A DNA stretch of 64,000 nt from Erinaceus europaeus (taxonomy: Eukaryota; Chordata; Mammalia; Eulipotyphla; Erinaceidae): positions 92,488,054 through 92,552,053 of the forward strand of contig NC_080170.1 of NCBI RefSeq assembly GCF_950295315.1. Reading direction: 5' to 3'. The notes beneath the pieces were generated by a model, which was given only the letters and a program-made list of their open reading frames with translations, was not told the DNA's origin and did no database searches. Positions 1-10,902 of this stretch are shown in pieces. The position numbers were made by a program, and so were the translations under genes. Position 1 is the first letter of the stretch. Each line of letters opens with the position of its first letter.

Positions 1-895
1 AAACAAAAACTACTAAGAGTCCCAAAATTTGGAAAATCAACAGTACATTACTAAACAACTACTAGGTCAAAGAGGAAATTAAGGAAGAAATCAAAATGTT
101 TCAGGAGTTCAATGAAAATGAAGACAGAAGCTATCAAAACATTTGGGACACAGCTAAGGCAGTACTGAGAGGGAAATTCATAGCCATACAAGCACACATT
201 TGGAAACAAGAAAAATCTCAAATAAACACTGATTGCACACCTAAAGATTCAGAAGAATAAGAAAAAAGGAGCCCTAAAGCAACCAGAAAGACTGAAATAA
301 TGTGTTATCGCAGAGATAAATAACATTGAAAATAAGAAAACCATACAAAACATCAATGAAGCTAAATCCTGGTTCTTTGAAAGAGTAAACAAAATTGACA
401 AACCTTTAGCCAGACTCAAAAAATGAAAAAGGGAGAAAACACAAATAAATAGGTTTGTAGATGAAAGAGAGATATCACAACACCACAGAAATTCATGATA
501 TCATGTGAGGCCTCTATGAACAATTATATGCCACCAAGCTAGAGAAGCTGGAAGAAATGTACAAGTTCCTAGATTAAATACAAACTTCCAAATTAAATAA
601 AAAGAAGTTAGAAAGTATGAACAGGCCAATCACAGCCAACAAAATTGAAACAGTTATCAAAAACCTTCCCCAGAATAAAAGTAGTGGACCAGATGTTTTT
701 ACAAATGAATTCTACAAAACCTTCAAGGAAGGGTTAATCCCTCTATTTTTAAAACTCTTCCAAAAGACTGAAAACACAAAAAAACACAACCTTCCAGCTT
801 CTATGAAGCCAACATCACTCTGATGCCAAAAGCAGAAAGGGATACAACAAAAAAAGAAAACTTAAGATCAATATCTCTGATGAACAATATAAAGT
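1..895 (+). mobile_element. LINE-1 ORF2 relic (endonuclease-RT linker to early RT)
   Basis: Broken L1 ORF2 reading in the plus direction. Translated pieces match the L1 ORF2 linker and RT start: a block like '[19 protein letters not shown]' near 110-170, '[18 protein letters not shown]' near 365-425, and 'NRPITANKIETVIKNLPQNK' from 619, followed by SGPD.F..EFYK and LKLFQ. The reading frame is interrupted by several stops and frame changes, so the copy is old and dead. It fades near 895 at the position of the L1 'ISLMN' block. The next RT block of the same orientation appears at 3045-3200, so the two may be one L1 split by later insertions. Confidence 0.85.
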
Positions 896-1974
896 AACTT
901 CTATGTTAGATATAAGTGTAAAAGAACTCAGTAAGATATGCTGCATTTATATATAATATTCAAAATTACTAGATATCAGTTATCCAATATGTAAGGAGAC
1001 ATTTATTTGTAACGAGAGACTCACCATGATTCTTTCTACCACTACTGGTCTATTATTCCATGCAGAAGTTCATTATCCTTAACAACAGCTATAATTTTAT
1101 CCAAGTTTCCAGCCCCTAGCTCTTAAAGGAGCATATGCAAAGATGGTGTTATATCAATCTAATACAGTGAATTACTAATCTGTTTTCATGCCAAAAGATT
1201 CACAAGCAAACTCTTCAGCCAGAAATCCAAGTCTATAGCTTTCAATAAAAGAATCCTTGAAACTCAGAGGAAATTGTTCAGTTTTAGTTTCTGATGTCAA
1301 ATAGTAAGAACTGGTTCAGCATCTATTTTATATACACCATAAATCAAGTTTTCTAACCAGGTAGTTTTCATCCAATGTATGTTTTGTTAGCATTTTTCCT
1401 TTGCACAGTACCCAAAATTTTCTTTTATCATGTCAAGAGTAAGGAAACACTACTTAAGGAGTGTTTATTTTCTAGCATAAATATGCTGACAGCTATAATT
1501 TCTGGTTGGTCTTTTTCAAAGCACCATCCATTTTATTACAAGAAGAAATGTGTATTTTAATGCAGTGCAGATAGAACTTTTGTTTCATGTCAACATCAGA
1601 AGTGATCTAAAATTTCATGTCCAGGGTCTCACATTACATATGACTTCCCTAGTAGGCACTTTACTTAGACTTACACAAAAGGCAACTTTGAATGATACAG
1701 TTCCAGCTGAGACGTATCATGTAGTATACAATTTCATTATCTCTGAGTTTTTCTTTGTTATAAATTAGATTGTTGCTAGAATTGACCAGCTAATGTGTTA
1801 AAATAAGGTAACATTAAAGTGGTTGGTTCAGAACCAGTACTAGTTTTTAATAACAACAATATTGAAACTCATACAAAGTTATACAAATTAATTAGTTCAT
1901 TAATTTATTTACTGCTTTCATTGGTTATCACTGGGGCTCAGTGTACTATGAAGCCACACAGCTCCTAGAGGCCA
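896..1974. other. Unassigned AT-rich sequence
   Basis: No repeat or gene recognised. Several short open frames occur on both strands, none with a recognisable domain or splice context. Confidence 0.4.
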
Positions 1975-1984
1975 TTTTTTCATG

Positions 1985-2206
1985 TCTTCTTTTTTTTCTT
2001 TTTAATTCCATTTTATTGAGTAGGACAGAAAAAAAATTGAGAAAGGAATGGGAGATAGGGAAGGAAAGAGAAAGTCATAGCAGACCTGCTTCACCACTTG
2101 TGCAGCATCCGGCTGCAGGTGGGGAGGGGGCTAGAACCTTGATCCTTGAGTGGGTAGTTGCACATAGTACTATAGGTGCTTAACCGGTGTACCACTACCC
2201 AGCCCA
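1985..2206 (-). mobile_element. tRNA-derived SINE (family A), diverged
   Basis: Antisense copy. A T-rich tail comes first, then the GGACAGA..AAATTGAGAAAGG block, the CAGACCTGCTTCACCACTTGTG block, the CTGCAGGTGGGGA core, and the tRNA-like head ending CACTACCCAGCCC. It is immediately followed by a family R 3' end. Confidence 0.85.
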
Positions 2207-2325
2207 TAGGATATGACACTCTGGTGGTGGGAGCTGTATGAATTGTACCCCTCTTATCCCACAATCTTGTCTATCATTATTAAGTCACTAACAAAAAAAA
2301 GTTGGAAAATAATAAAACACAAAGC
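2206..2325 (+). mobile_element. Family R retroposon, 3' end fragment
   Basis: Contains the recurring R 3' signature (CTCTGGTGGTGGGA, then TTGTACCCCTCTTATCC and TTGTC..TCATT) and an A-rich tail. Only the last 120 bases or so of the family are present, as expected for a 5'-truncated copy. Confidence 0.75.
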
Positions 2326-2329
2326 AGAA

Positions 2330-2845
2330 TTTGGACTGAATGAGTCTGGTGTATTGCACCAAAATACAAGACTCTGGAGTAGGGGTGAGAGAGGTTCAGG
2401 TCCTGGAAGCTGGTGGCAGAGGAGAACCTAGATAGGGTTGAATTATTATATGAAAAACTGAAAAAAATAATTTTATTAAAATTAATAAATTTTATTAATT
2501 TATCAATAAAATTAATTTTTACTTCTAAAAATTGTCATCAACAGATGTTCCCAGTATATACATATATAACAACCTAGTGTACTTTTTAGTATTCCACAGG
2601 GCTTAAAATGCAATATGTCTGCCTCGATTTCTTTAAGCAAGTCCATTACATCTGGTTCTCTAGAGGTCAGTCTAAATTACAAATTTTGCTAATAACATCA
2701 TCTTTCATAGTGAATGGACTAATAGTAAAAATGAACAAAGATGTTTATTATTGACCAACCTCTACTGCTTCTGGATGGAATTTAAAATGAAATACAAAGC
2801 ATTTGTATTAGAATTACTCAAAATAAAATAACTGAACATAAACCA
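2330..2845. other. Unassigned AT-rich sequence
   Basis: Nothing recognised apart from short TAAAATTAATAAAT-like runs near 2470-2515. Confidence 0.4.
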
Positions 2846-2847
2846 AA

Positions 2848-2866
2848 TATATATATATATATATAT

Positions 2867-2897
<31 letters not shown>

Positions 2898-2918
2898 TAG
2901 ATATAGATATAGGTATCT
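2848..2918. repeat. Compound microsatellite (TA)n(GATA)n(GATATA)n
   Basis: About ten TA units are followed by about seven GATA units and a few GATATA units. The adjacent short frames rich in Tyr and Ile are artefacts of this repeat. Confidence 0.95.
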
Positions 2919-3044
2919 ATATCCATATATATAAGCAACATATATGACATGTGTGAGAAATACAGAAAAACTCTGGTAAAATAAATGCCATCATATTTTT
3001 ATTTTCATCAATAGAATGATTCATAGTTTCAACTCATAGCCTAA

Positions 3045-3200
3045 AACATATTTGAAAAACTGAAAAGATTCCCTCTAGCACCAGGAATAAGAGAAGGATG
3101 CCCACTCTCACTATTAGTATTCAGCTCAGTTTTGGTAGTCCTAACTATAGTAATCAGGAAGGAAAAATAAATAAAAGTAATCACAACTGGGAAAAAAATT
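3045..3200 (+). mobile_element. LINE-1 ORF2 relic, RT motif B region
   Basis: Translates to a block like 'FPLAPGIREGCPLSLLVFS', the L1 ORF2 RT segment with the GxRQGCPLSPLLF signature, followed by 'VLTIVIRKEK'. It has the same orientation as the 1-895 relic and lies further along the ORF, so it may be the continuation of that L1. Confidence 0.75.
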
Positions 3201-3234
3201 GATTGACAAAATTTTAGAACACCTGTTTTTTTAT

Positions 3235-3360
3235 ATCCTAATTTGTTTTACCAGAGCACTACTCAGCTCTGGCTTATATAGTAGTGCAGGTAATTGAACC
3301 TGAAACCTCAGAAGTTCAAGTATGAGAGTCTCTTTACATATTCATTATGTTATTTCCCCT
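3235..3360 (-). mobile_element. SINE, second tRNA-like family (B)
   Basis: Antisense copy with the recurring blocks CAGAGCACTACTCAGCTCTGGCTTAT, ATTGAACCTGAAACCTC and CATTATGTTATTTCCCC. The same blocks appear in better form at 45072-45230 and 55536-55680. Confidence 0.7.
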
Positions 3361-4387
3361 TCTTTAAAACATCTGCTTTTTAATGGGAGATCTCATGAGT
3401 AGAAATTATGTCAGAGAAAATTTCAAAGTGAGAAACTAATACAAAAAATTTCCTTTTATAAAAATCAAAAGGACATTGACAAAAAATGTAGAAATTATGT
3501 TTTCAAGACATTGGAAATTAAAGCCTTGTACCACTCCAGAGGATATTTATTTATTCAAACAAAGTGAATTTTTGTGTCATTTTTAACTTTAGTTATTCTC
3601 ATTTCTTTTTCCTTCATTCTAAGAAATATTGCAAACTAATAGCCAGCTACTGTAGTGAAAGCAAACAACTACTAGCTGATAAGGGGGTGGCTGGGGTTGG
3701 AACTCCTAGAAAGATCCAGCCCTAGAGGACCTTGTTCCCTGGAAGATTCCATTAACAGTACACATTTTTGTTTTTAAACTAAGCATCTGAATGTTGGTTT
3801 TATTATCTCCTATACTTCATTAACACTTCCACCAAAACATAAAACCTTGATATAATGCCTCAACCATTGCCATATGAAAACTCCGTTAACAGAATTAATA
3901 TTAACAGAAAATATTCTCATTGAGTTGGAGATCATCATGGGGTAGTGAAATCTTAGCTAGTCAGTGATTTTGTGGTTGTATTTTTCTGAATTTGTAGGAA
4001 TGAAAAATTATGTGCTTTTTCCAAGCTTCAAACTAAAAACAAAACAAGACAAACAAACAAACAAAAAGTCACTGTCAAACTAAACTTTAAGAAATACCCT
4101 CACTTTCAGTAAGTAACTAGGAAGAGGAAGGCCCTTGGAAAATTATATAGGACCTGGTATATACTCTTCTATATTGAGTTATATACAATTTTTTAATAAA
4201 TATTCTTGACTATGTGACTTCTATAAAAATATTTTTTTCTCTGAGTGGATCTAAGATTCAGTATGACACATTTCTCCATATCTGACCTGTTTTGCCCCCT
4301 TTTCATAATCCTTTCCTATTAGGTTCCACACTGCCACAGAACTCTGTGCTACCAAGTCAAAGACTTTAATGTAATACCATCACTTTC
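3361..4387. other. Unassigned sequence
   Basis: Nothing recognised apart from AT-rich DNA and a short (AAAC)n run near 4050. Confidence 0.4.
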
Positions 4388-5240
4388 TTTTTTATTTCAT
4401 TGGGGTGGGTGGATTTAAGAGAAATACTGCTTTACAATATAGTCTGTGACATATAAACACAGTTCTTTATCTCCCCTTAATATGTGTGTGGAAGATCCCT
4501 GATCACCCAACCTAGAATTTCTTTCCCTGTTATATGTCAGGGCCCATTGTCCCTTCATCCTACCCTTTACATCTTTCCAAGCCTTTCCCAGAGTCTTTTA
4601 TTTTGATTCAATACACCCCTCCCAGACCAAGTTTCACCTTATGTTTTTCCCTACTGTCTTTTATTCTTAACTTTCACCTGTGAGTAAGATAATTTGGTAT
4701 TGGTTGTTCTTTTTTCTGGCTTGTCTCAATCAATATTATGCCTTCAAGTTCTGACCAAAATATTGCAAAGGAGTTGACCTAAGCATTTATAATAGCTGTA
4801 TAGCATTATTTATTTTTTCAATATTTATTTATTCCCTTTTGTTGCCCTTGTTTTATTGTTGTAGTTATTATTGTTGTTGTTGTTGATGTCATTGTTACTG
4901 GATAGGACAGAGAGAAATAGGGAGAGGAGGGAAAGATAGAGAGGGGGAAAGAAAGATAGACAACTGAAGACCTGCTTCACTGCCTGTGAAGCTATTTCCC
5001 TGCAGGTGGGGACCCGGGGGCTCAAACCAGGATCCTCATGTCGGTCCTTAGAGCTGTGTACTATTATTACATTGTATATGTGTACCACAATTTTCTTAGC
5101 CTCACATCTGTCCTTGGGCATCTGAATTGATTCTAAGTTTGTGCTACTATCAACCGTGCTGCTGTGAACATTGGTGCATGTAGGTCTTTTTGGATAGGTG
5201 TTTTTGTTTTTTCTGGTATATTCCCAAGAAAGGAATGACC
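4388..5240 (-). mobile_element. LINE-1 3' end (ORF2 C-terminus/3' UTR), antisense
   Basis: Reads antisense through a recurring L1 3' segment: a tail at 4388, TTTGATTCAATACACC..CAAGTTTCACCTTATG, then TCTTGACC-like and ATATTGCAAAGG blocks. After a nested SINE it continues with GCATCTGAATTGATTCTAAGTTTG..GCTGTGAACATTGGTGCATG, the mammalian L1 ORF2-end pattern. Similar pieces lie at 13415, 13920, 26945 and 52305. Confidence 0.75.
4808..5058 (-). mobile_element. tRNA-derived SINE (family A) nested in L1
   Basis: Antisense copy. It has the TTTATTCCCTTTTGTTGCCCTTG tail complement, GGATAGGACAGAGAGAAAT, the GCAGGTGGGGACC core and ATCCTCATGTCGGTCCTTAGAG. The tRNA-like head is lost. L1 sequence resumes on the right, so the SINE inserted after the L1. 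Confidence 0.88.
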
Positions 5241-5494
5241 ATATCATAAAGTAAGCTGATTTGTAGTATTATGATGAATCTCCAGACTCATAGCTCTCTT
5301 TAACTGACCACAGAGAAAGCTCCTCGACATAAATAAAATATCAAAAGTGAATGTAAAGTTGATAGTTTTTAACATCATGACTGCCAATGGTATTAGAACT
5401 GAGTCTATTAAATACAAAGGAAAATATGAAAAAGAAATATGAAAGGTTAAATATGACAAAAGAAAGATTCAGGCTTTCAAAAGCCCTGACATTA

Positions 5495-5670
5495 GGGGTC
5501 AGGCAATGATGAAGCCCATAGAGTGAGTAAATTACCATGCATGAGAACCTGTTCAAGTCCCTGGCTTACAGGAGAAAAGCTTCAGAAGCAATGGAGTAGA
5601 CTGCAAGTGTCCTTCTCTCTCCTCTTCTCTTGCCCCATGTCTCCCTATTTATATCATAATTAATTTTTTT
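5495..5670 (+). mobile_element. Old tRNA-derived SINE
   Basis: Weak head (GGGGTCAGGCAATGATG), a B-box-like CTGTTCAAGTCCCTGG, a pyrimidine-rich region with CTCTCTCC, and an AT-rich tail. It is clearly more diverged than the family A copies. Confidence 0.55.
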
Positions 5671-6306
5671 AAAGAATCTTAGCATATTCTGGGGAATTTG
5701 GAAGTCCACATGCATGTGTAGAGTAATAATATGAATGCTTGAGCTATAAACATGCTCAGCAAAGACTTAAGGAAGTTCTAGTCTCTCACCTTGAGAAACT
5801 GCAAGTAGTGTCTCAAAGGGCTCAAAATTCTCAAGGTCTCAAAGGCATGCTCCAACATGTGCAAAGTTGTTCCTAGACAAAGTCTTAAGAGACTTTCTCA
5901 TTCTAAGATCTAAGGAAATCACTGCCTGTCATCAACTAATTACTAAAGTAAGTGAACATAGATTTCAGTAACTATACATCACAGAAAATAAATCACACCT
6001 CATAGAATTAGTTCTGAAAAGTTGTTAAACAAAAAAAAATCATGAGAAGAATCTGATACAGTTATTGCATTATATTACTTTAAATGTCCCATTAAACAAC
6101 AAATGATGAAACATACAAAGAAGCAGAAATATTGAGGGAAAATAAAAAATCTATCAGCTGAAGCTTCCTTCTTAAAGACTGATTTTTGGACACACTAATC
6201 AAAGACATTAATGGAGCTATTTAAATATTTTCAAAGAACTAAAGTAGCCATGTCTAAAAAAAAAGGAAGGAAAGTAACAGTAATTTATTACTAAATATAA
6301 AGTACT

Positions 6307-6595
6307 GGGGAGTCAGGCAGTAGCATGGTAGGTTAAGTGCACAAGGCGCAAAGCACAAGGACTGGGCATAAGGATCCTGGTTGGAAACCCCTGGCTCCCC
6401 ACCTGCAGGGGAGTCACTTCACAGGCAGTGAAGCAGGTCTACAGGTGTCTATCTTTCTCTCCCCCTCTCTGTCTTCTCCTCCTCTCTCAATTTCTCTCTG
6501 TCCTATCTAACAATGACAACATCAATAACAACAACAATAACTACAACAATTAAAAACAATAATGGCAACAAAAGGGAAATAAATACAAAAATTAA
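6307..6595 (+). mobile_element. tRNA-derived SINE (family A)
   Basis: Near full length. The head is GGGGAGTCAGGCAGTAGC, followed by GGATCCTGGTTGGAAACCCC (B-box region), CTCCCCACCTGCAGGGGAGTC, GCAGTGAAGCAGGTCT, CTCTCTGTCCTATC, the (AAC/AAT)n linker and AAAGGGAAATAAATAC. A short (TA)n run follows. Confidence 0.92.
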
Positions 6596-6610
6596 TATAT
6601 ATATATATAG

Positions 6611-8005
6611 TACTGATAAATATATTGTAGAAGAAAGACAAATCGAATTTGGGAAATAGGAAATCAGTCACTAAAATGAAGAATCATTAGTGAAACCCAA
6701 TAGCATATTTAAGTAGGCAAAATATCAGTGAACTTCAAAATAGGTAATTGAGATTATCTATTTAGAAAAAGCGGAAGAAAATGATTAAGTGAGAAAAGTG
6801 ACATGGCCTTAAAGAACTGGAAATATTATCAAGTAGAACTCTAAAAGACAAGGAGAAAGAAAAAGAATCAAAATATATAGAAAGATATATAATGAAAATA
6901 TTTAATATACATCCAAGAAGTATGAAGTTCAGTATACTTCAAGTAGAATCAATTTAGAGATCTACAGTAGACATAATGTAAAGGATTTGTCTTAGTGAAA
7001 AGTTGTATTAAAGGCCATTGTATTAATTTCCACAATGTTTGATATATAATTTATTTAAGTAGCAATACAGTATTTTAATATATAAAATAATTTTGCATGA
7101 ATAATAGAATAAACGTATTAAAAATGAAGAAAATGTGATTGTTATTGTCACAGACTATCAGAACTAGAATTTAACTAATGATAACAAATACCATTCATAT
7201 TGTCTAGTACCTCCATTTTTCTTTTCTTCCTGTTTTTATGTGTTAAAAGAATGATTTAAATGACATGATGGATATGAAAGGGGAAGGGAAAAGGTCAACA
7301 ATACAGCAGACACTGTTTTTGAAATTCCACATGGACTTTGGCCACCAAGAAACTATAATTCAAATAATGCTTTAAAAGGAGAAAAAAACTGGCATTCTTC
7401 TCTCAAGGCACAATATGACATTTACCATTATTAATATGTTGTGAAGTACAAGGTCCTAGAGAAGATGTCAATGTCTTCCTTTAGACTTCTTTTAAATATA
7501 AATAATTTTACATGTATATGGATTCCTTGGGCAGGGCTATGTTTTTTCTTAAAGGTTTGATTTATTCATATATGAAAAAGTGAGACCAGGTGCAAAATTT
7601 AAAAGATAAAACATTTCTGAGCACAATCTGTTTATTTTGATATACTAGAGAGACAAATATTCTCATAAAAATGACATTCTCTAAGGAAGACTAAATACAA
7701 TATTGTAGTAATTATGATAATATTAAATGGGAAAGTCAGACTTAATCCATAATTTCTCCTGTTTAGTGCCAAATGAACATAATGAATCTAGGTTTAAAAT
7801 AAAACTAAGTATTCCAAGATAGAAATAGCTGAGTAAATATCAAGTGTAAGATCCTTTTAATCAAAGAACTGTATGAGACTGCATGGATTGAAACCTGTGA
7901 AGCCATACCTGGCAATAAACATAATAAATAAAATAGTGCAGATTTGGTGGCCTAGGTAAAACTAGATGAATTGACTTTAAAAAAACGCCTGTTAAAGATT
8001 AAAAC
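6611..8005. other. Unassigned sequence
   Basis: AT-rich with no recognised gene or repeat. Confidence 0.4.
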
Positions 8006-8007
8006 TT

Positions 8008-8118
8008 TGGAGCCAAGGAAGTCCTCGTATTTAGGGTTCTGAGATTGCAGGTTCATTCCCAGGCACCACTATAAGCCAGAGCAGAGCCTTGATTTGGTAA
8101 AAAAATAAATAAACAAAT
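8008..8118 (+). mobile_element. SINE family B
   Basis: Sense copy with CTGAGATTGCAGGTTCATTCCC (B-box-like), GGCACCACTATAAGCCAGAGCAGAG and TTGGTAAAAAAATAAATAAAC as tail. It shares the ACCACCATAA..CAGAGC..GCTCTGG pattern with the copy at 45072. Confidence 0.7.
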
Positions 8119-8213
8119 GAATAAGTAACTAAACAATATTCAAACAGCTTAGTACTCTAAAGTAAAACTTATACAGTTTGTGGGTTGTATCATACCAAAA
8201 GAAAAAGACTCTG

Positions 8214-8494
8214 AGATAAGGACCACCGGAAGGATCCCAGTTCAAACCCCCAGTTCCCCACCTACAGAGGGTTGCTTCACAGGTGGTGAAGCAGGTCTGC
8301 AGGTGTCTATCTTTCTCTCCCCTTCTCTGTCTTCTCCTCTCTCAATTTTTCTCTGTCCTATCCAGCAATAAGGACAGAAATAACAACAACAATAATAATA
8401 ACAACGATAAACAAGGGCAAAAAAAGGGGGAAAAAGTAGCCTCCAGGAACAATGGATTTACAGTGCAGGCACTGAGCCCCAGTGATAACCCTGG
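8214..8494 (+). mobile_element. tRNA-derived SINE (family A), extended 3' form
   Basis: The head is damaged, but the B box, CCCCACCTACAGAGGG, GGTGAAGCAGGTCTGCAGG and CTCTGTCCTATCCAGC are present. After AAAAAAGGGGGAAAA it carries the extra 60-base block (GCCTCCAGGAACAATGGAT, GGCACTGAGCCCCAG, TAACCCTGGAGG) that marks the long subtype. Its tail has grown into a GAAA microsatellite. Confidence 0.9.
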
Positions 8495-8499
8495 AGGGA

Positions 8500-8558
<59 letters not shown>

Positions 8559-8583
8559 GAAGAAGGGAAGGAAGGAAAGAAGG

Positions 8584-8665
<82 letters not shown>

Positions 8666-8725
8666 GTGAAATTAAAGAAGGAAGCAAGCAAGGAATGAAG
8701 GAAGGAAGGGAGGAAAGAAGGAAGG
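8495..8725. repeat. (GAAA)n/(GA)n/(GGAA)n microsatellite grown from a SINE tail
   Basis: More than 200 bases of purine-only GAAA, GGAA and GA units sit directly at the 3' end of the SINE at 8214. The Lys/Glu/Arg-rich and Phe/Leu/Ser-rich frames over it are not genes. Confidence 0.95.
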
Positions 8726-9084
8726 ACTCTGAGAAAGGAGGGAAATGGAAAGGGTTGAGTGGGTGTAGGAGTCCTGGTATATAACAGTGAAAAAATACTT
8801 AAATTGGGGCTGGGAGTATTTTGCAGACACTATCACACGGAAATGAAAAACTATATTAATATTAACAACCGTACTATAAGCCATTAACCCTCACCCTTAC
8901 AGTTATTTAGAAAAATAAAATACAAATCTTAATAGCCTCTGTGTTTTTGAAACATAAGTTATTGTGTTTTACAAATGCAGCTAACATTATAATATTTAAA
9001 TAAATGTTCTCACTAACTTAATGATACAGTACTTTGATGAGAGAACTCTGACCTTTAAAACCCCAGTATCTGCAACATTCCAGC

Positions 9085-9515
9085 CTGTAAGTTCATGATT
9101 AGTGAACAATTTGTATGGCTTTAATATGTTAACCCTTTTTTCAGCTACCAGGTTCCAGATGCTACCATGGTGCCAACCGGACTTCCCTGGGCAGATTACT
9201 CCACCAATATGTCCTGCACCCTTGCTTCCTCAGAGCCCTGCCACACTAGGTAAAGAGAGAGACAGGCTGGGAGTATGGATCCACCTGTCAACACCCATGT
9301 TCAGTGGGGAAGCAATTACAGAAGCGACCTTCCACCTTCTGCACCCCACAATGATCCTGGGTCTATAATCCCAGAGGGTTAAATACTAGGAAAGCTATCA
9401 GGGAAAGGGATGGGATACGGAGTTCTGGTGGTGAGAATTGTATGAAATTGTACCCCTCGTCCTGTGATTTTTGTCAGTGTTTCCATTTTATGAATAAAAG
9501 TAAAAAAACAGTGTT
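9085..9515 (+). mobile_element. Family R retroposon, 5'-truncated copy
   Basis: Carries the full set of 3' landmarks of the family in order: CAGGTTCCAGATGCTACCATG, CACCAATATGTCCTG, GAAAGAGAGAGACAGGCTGGG, AGTATGGATC, ATGTTCAGTGGGGAAGCAAT, CTTCTGCACCCCA, ATGATCCTGGGTC, GATGGGATACGGAG, TTCTGGTGGTGAGAATTG, TTGTACCCCTC and a TTTATGAATAAAA end with an A-rich tail. No coding capacity is visible. Confidence 0.85.
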
Positions 9516-9603
9516 TGAAGATGTCTTGGAATCAAAAATACAGTAAAATAAAATACAGTAAGATGTCAATACAGAATCCTTAATCTTGTGTCTATAATAC
9601 AAT

Positions 9604-10492
9604 CTTCTTCTAGCGTTTGCCCTTCTTCCGTAGCCAGTCAACAGCATCAGGTTGAGCCTGATGTAAAGTTTCGGGACCTCCTTTGAATCTGGAGAGGTGG
9701 CAGTCGTTGACTATGTGGGTCATAGTCTGTCTGTAGCCGCAGGGGCAGTTCGGGTCATCTCTGGCTCCCCAGTGATGGAACAGCGGCACACCGGCCATGG
9801 CCTGTTCGATAGCGATTGAGGAGGGCCCAATCATAACGTGCTAGGTCAAAGCCGGGTTGTCGCTTGCAGGGGTCTGTGATGAGGTGTTTGTTCTTTACCT
9901 CAGCTGACTGCCAGCTCTGTTTCCAAGAGTCTGGAACAGAGAAGTTCAGTGTAGGCGTAGGGGACCAGATTGGGTGATGAGACGTCAAGCATTGGACAGG
10001 GTGGGCGAAGATATCCGCGTATATTGGCAGGTCCGGTCGAGCATAGACGTGGGAAATGAACTTAGATGATGCCGCATCCCGACGAATATCTGGCGGGGTG
10101 ATGTTGCTAAGAACTGGCAGCCATGGAACCGGGGTGGAACGGATGGTTCCAGAAATTATCCTCATGGAGGAATATAATTTGGAATCGACCAAGTGGACAT
10201 GGGGGCTACGGAACCATACTGGGGCACAGTATTCTGCAGTGGAATAGCATAATGCCAGAGATGATGATCGTAGTGTGGAAGCGCTCTCGCCCCATGAGGA
10301 GCTGGCCACTCTTGCAATGATGTTATTCCTCGAGTCCACCTTTGCTGCAGTTTTTATGAGATGTTCGTGAAATGACAGAGTGTGATTGAGAGTAACGCCA
10401 AGATAGACTGGCTGGGCTTCATGCCGGATTCTCATATCGTCAAGTTGCACATTAAGCTCACGCGAGGCCGAGGCATGGTGTAGATGGAAAAC
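9604..10492 (-). mobile_element. Jockey/I/CR1-like non-L1 LINE, copy 1 (5'-truncated)
   Basis: A 5'-truncated LINE on the minus strand. Its 3' end is the stop codon followed at once by AAGAAGA, with no real 3' UTR. Both ends abut the same 8-mer, AATACAAT (9596-9603 and 10493-10500), which looks like a target-site duplication, although the right flank is itself AATA-rich. It aligns base for base with the 3' half of the copy at 18170 (about 3% difference by eye in the blocks compared). The Jockey/I/CR1 label rests on the RT in the longer copy; clade placement needs a phylogeny. Confidence 0.88.
9610..10490 (-). pseudogene. C-terminal part of Jockey-like ORF2, frameshifted
   Basis: Encodes the region downstream of the RT catalytic core: 'YLGVTLNHTLSFHEHLIKTAAK' (the RT thumb-side block typical of Jockey/CR1 elements), 'ALCYSTAEYCAPVW', 'PGFDLARYDWALLNRYRTGHGRC', then CPCG..H....C and a C-terminus at WLRKKGKR. 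The C-x-C-x7-H-x4-C group resembles the CCHC knuckle found at the C-terminus of many non-LTR elements. Compared with the 18-kb copy, two bases are missing near 9782, which shifts the frame before the CCHC motif. The first residues read upstream of 10492 come from flanking AATA-rich DNA. No RT catalytic motif remains, so this copy is inactive. Confidence 0.88.
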
Positions 10493-10667
10493 AATACAAT
10501 AAAATAATACAATAATAATAAAATAATTCAATAATACAATAAAAACTTAATAATGCTAATCAGTAATCTAAGAAAATGTCATGAGCACTGCTTAATTTCT
10601 TATAGACTTTCTACTATCAGAAAAAACTTATTTATTTATTTATTTATATTTATTTTTTAATAATGAC

Positions 10668-10902
10668 TTTAATTCTTTTTATTATATTTATTTATTGGAC
10701 AGAAACAATATCAAGAAATCAAGAAAGAAGGGGGAGATAGAGAGGGAAAGCAACAGAGAGACATCTGCAGCCCTGCTTCACCACTCATGAAGCGTTCCCT
10801 CTGCAGCTACGGAATGCAGGCTTGAACCTGGGTCTTTTGTATTTGTAGCATGTGCGTTGTAACATATGCTCTCAACCAAGTAAACCACCACACAGCCCCC
10901 TG
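10668..10902 (-). mobile_element. Older tRNA-derived SINE
   Basis: Antisense copy with TATTTATTGGACAGAAACAA, AGAGAGACATCTGCAGCCCTGCTTCACC, GAAGCGTTCCCTCTGCAGC, GCTTGAACCTGGGTC (B box) and CCACCACACAGCCCCC. It lies close beside LINE copy 1. Confidence 0.75.

Noticed and set aside
1200..1330. Minus-strand stretch with protein-like composition (QFPLSFKDSFIESYRLGFLA)
   Set aside because: Only about 40 codons long, with no splice sites or family match that I could see. Not enough to call a pseudogene.
8482..8784. Long Lys/Glu/Arg-rich and Phe/Leu/Ser-rich frames
   Set aside because: They are translations of a GAAA/GA microsatellite at a SINE tail, not genes.
9085..9515. Family R as an LTR element
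   Set aside because: Copies share the 3' end, have A-rich tails, variable 5' truncation and 14-18-base TSDs, which is non-LTR retroposition, not LTR integration.
10056..10320. Plus-strand frames inside LINE copy 1 (also 18621-18885)
   Set aside because: Antisense shadows of the Jockey-like ORF2, which reads on the minus strand.
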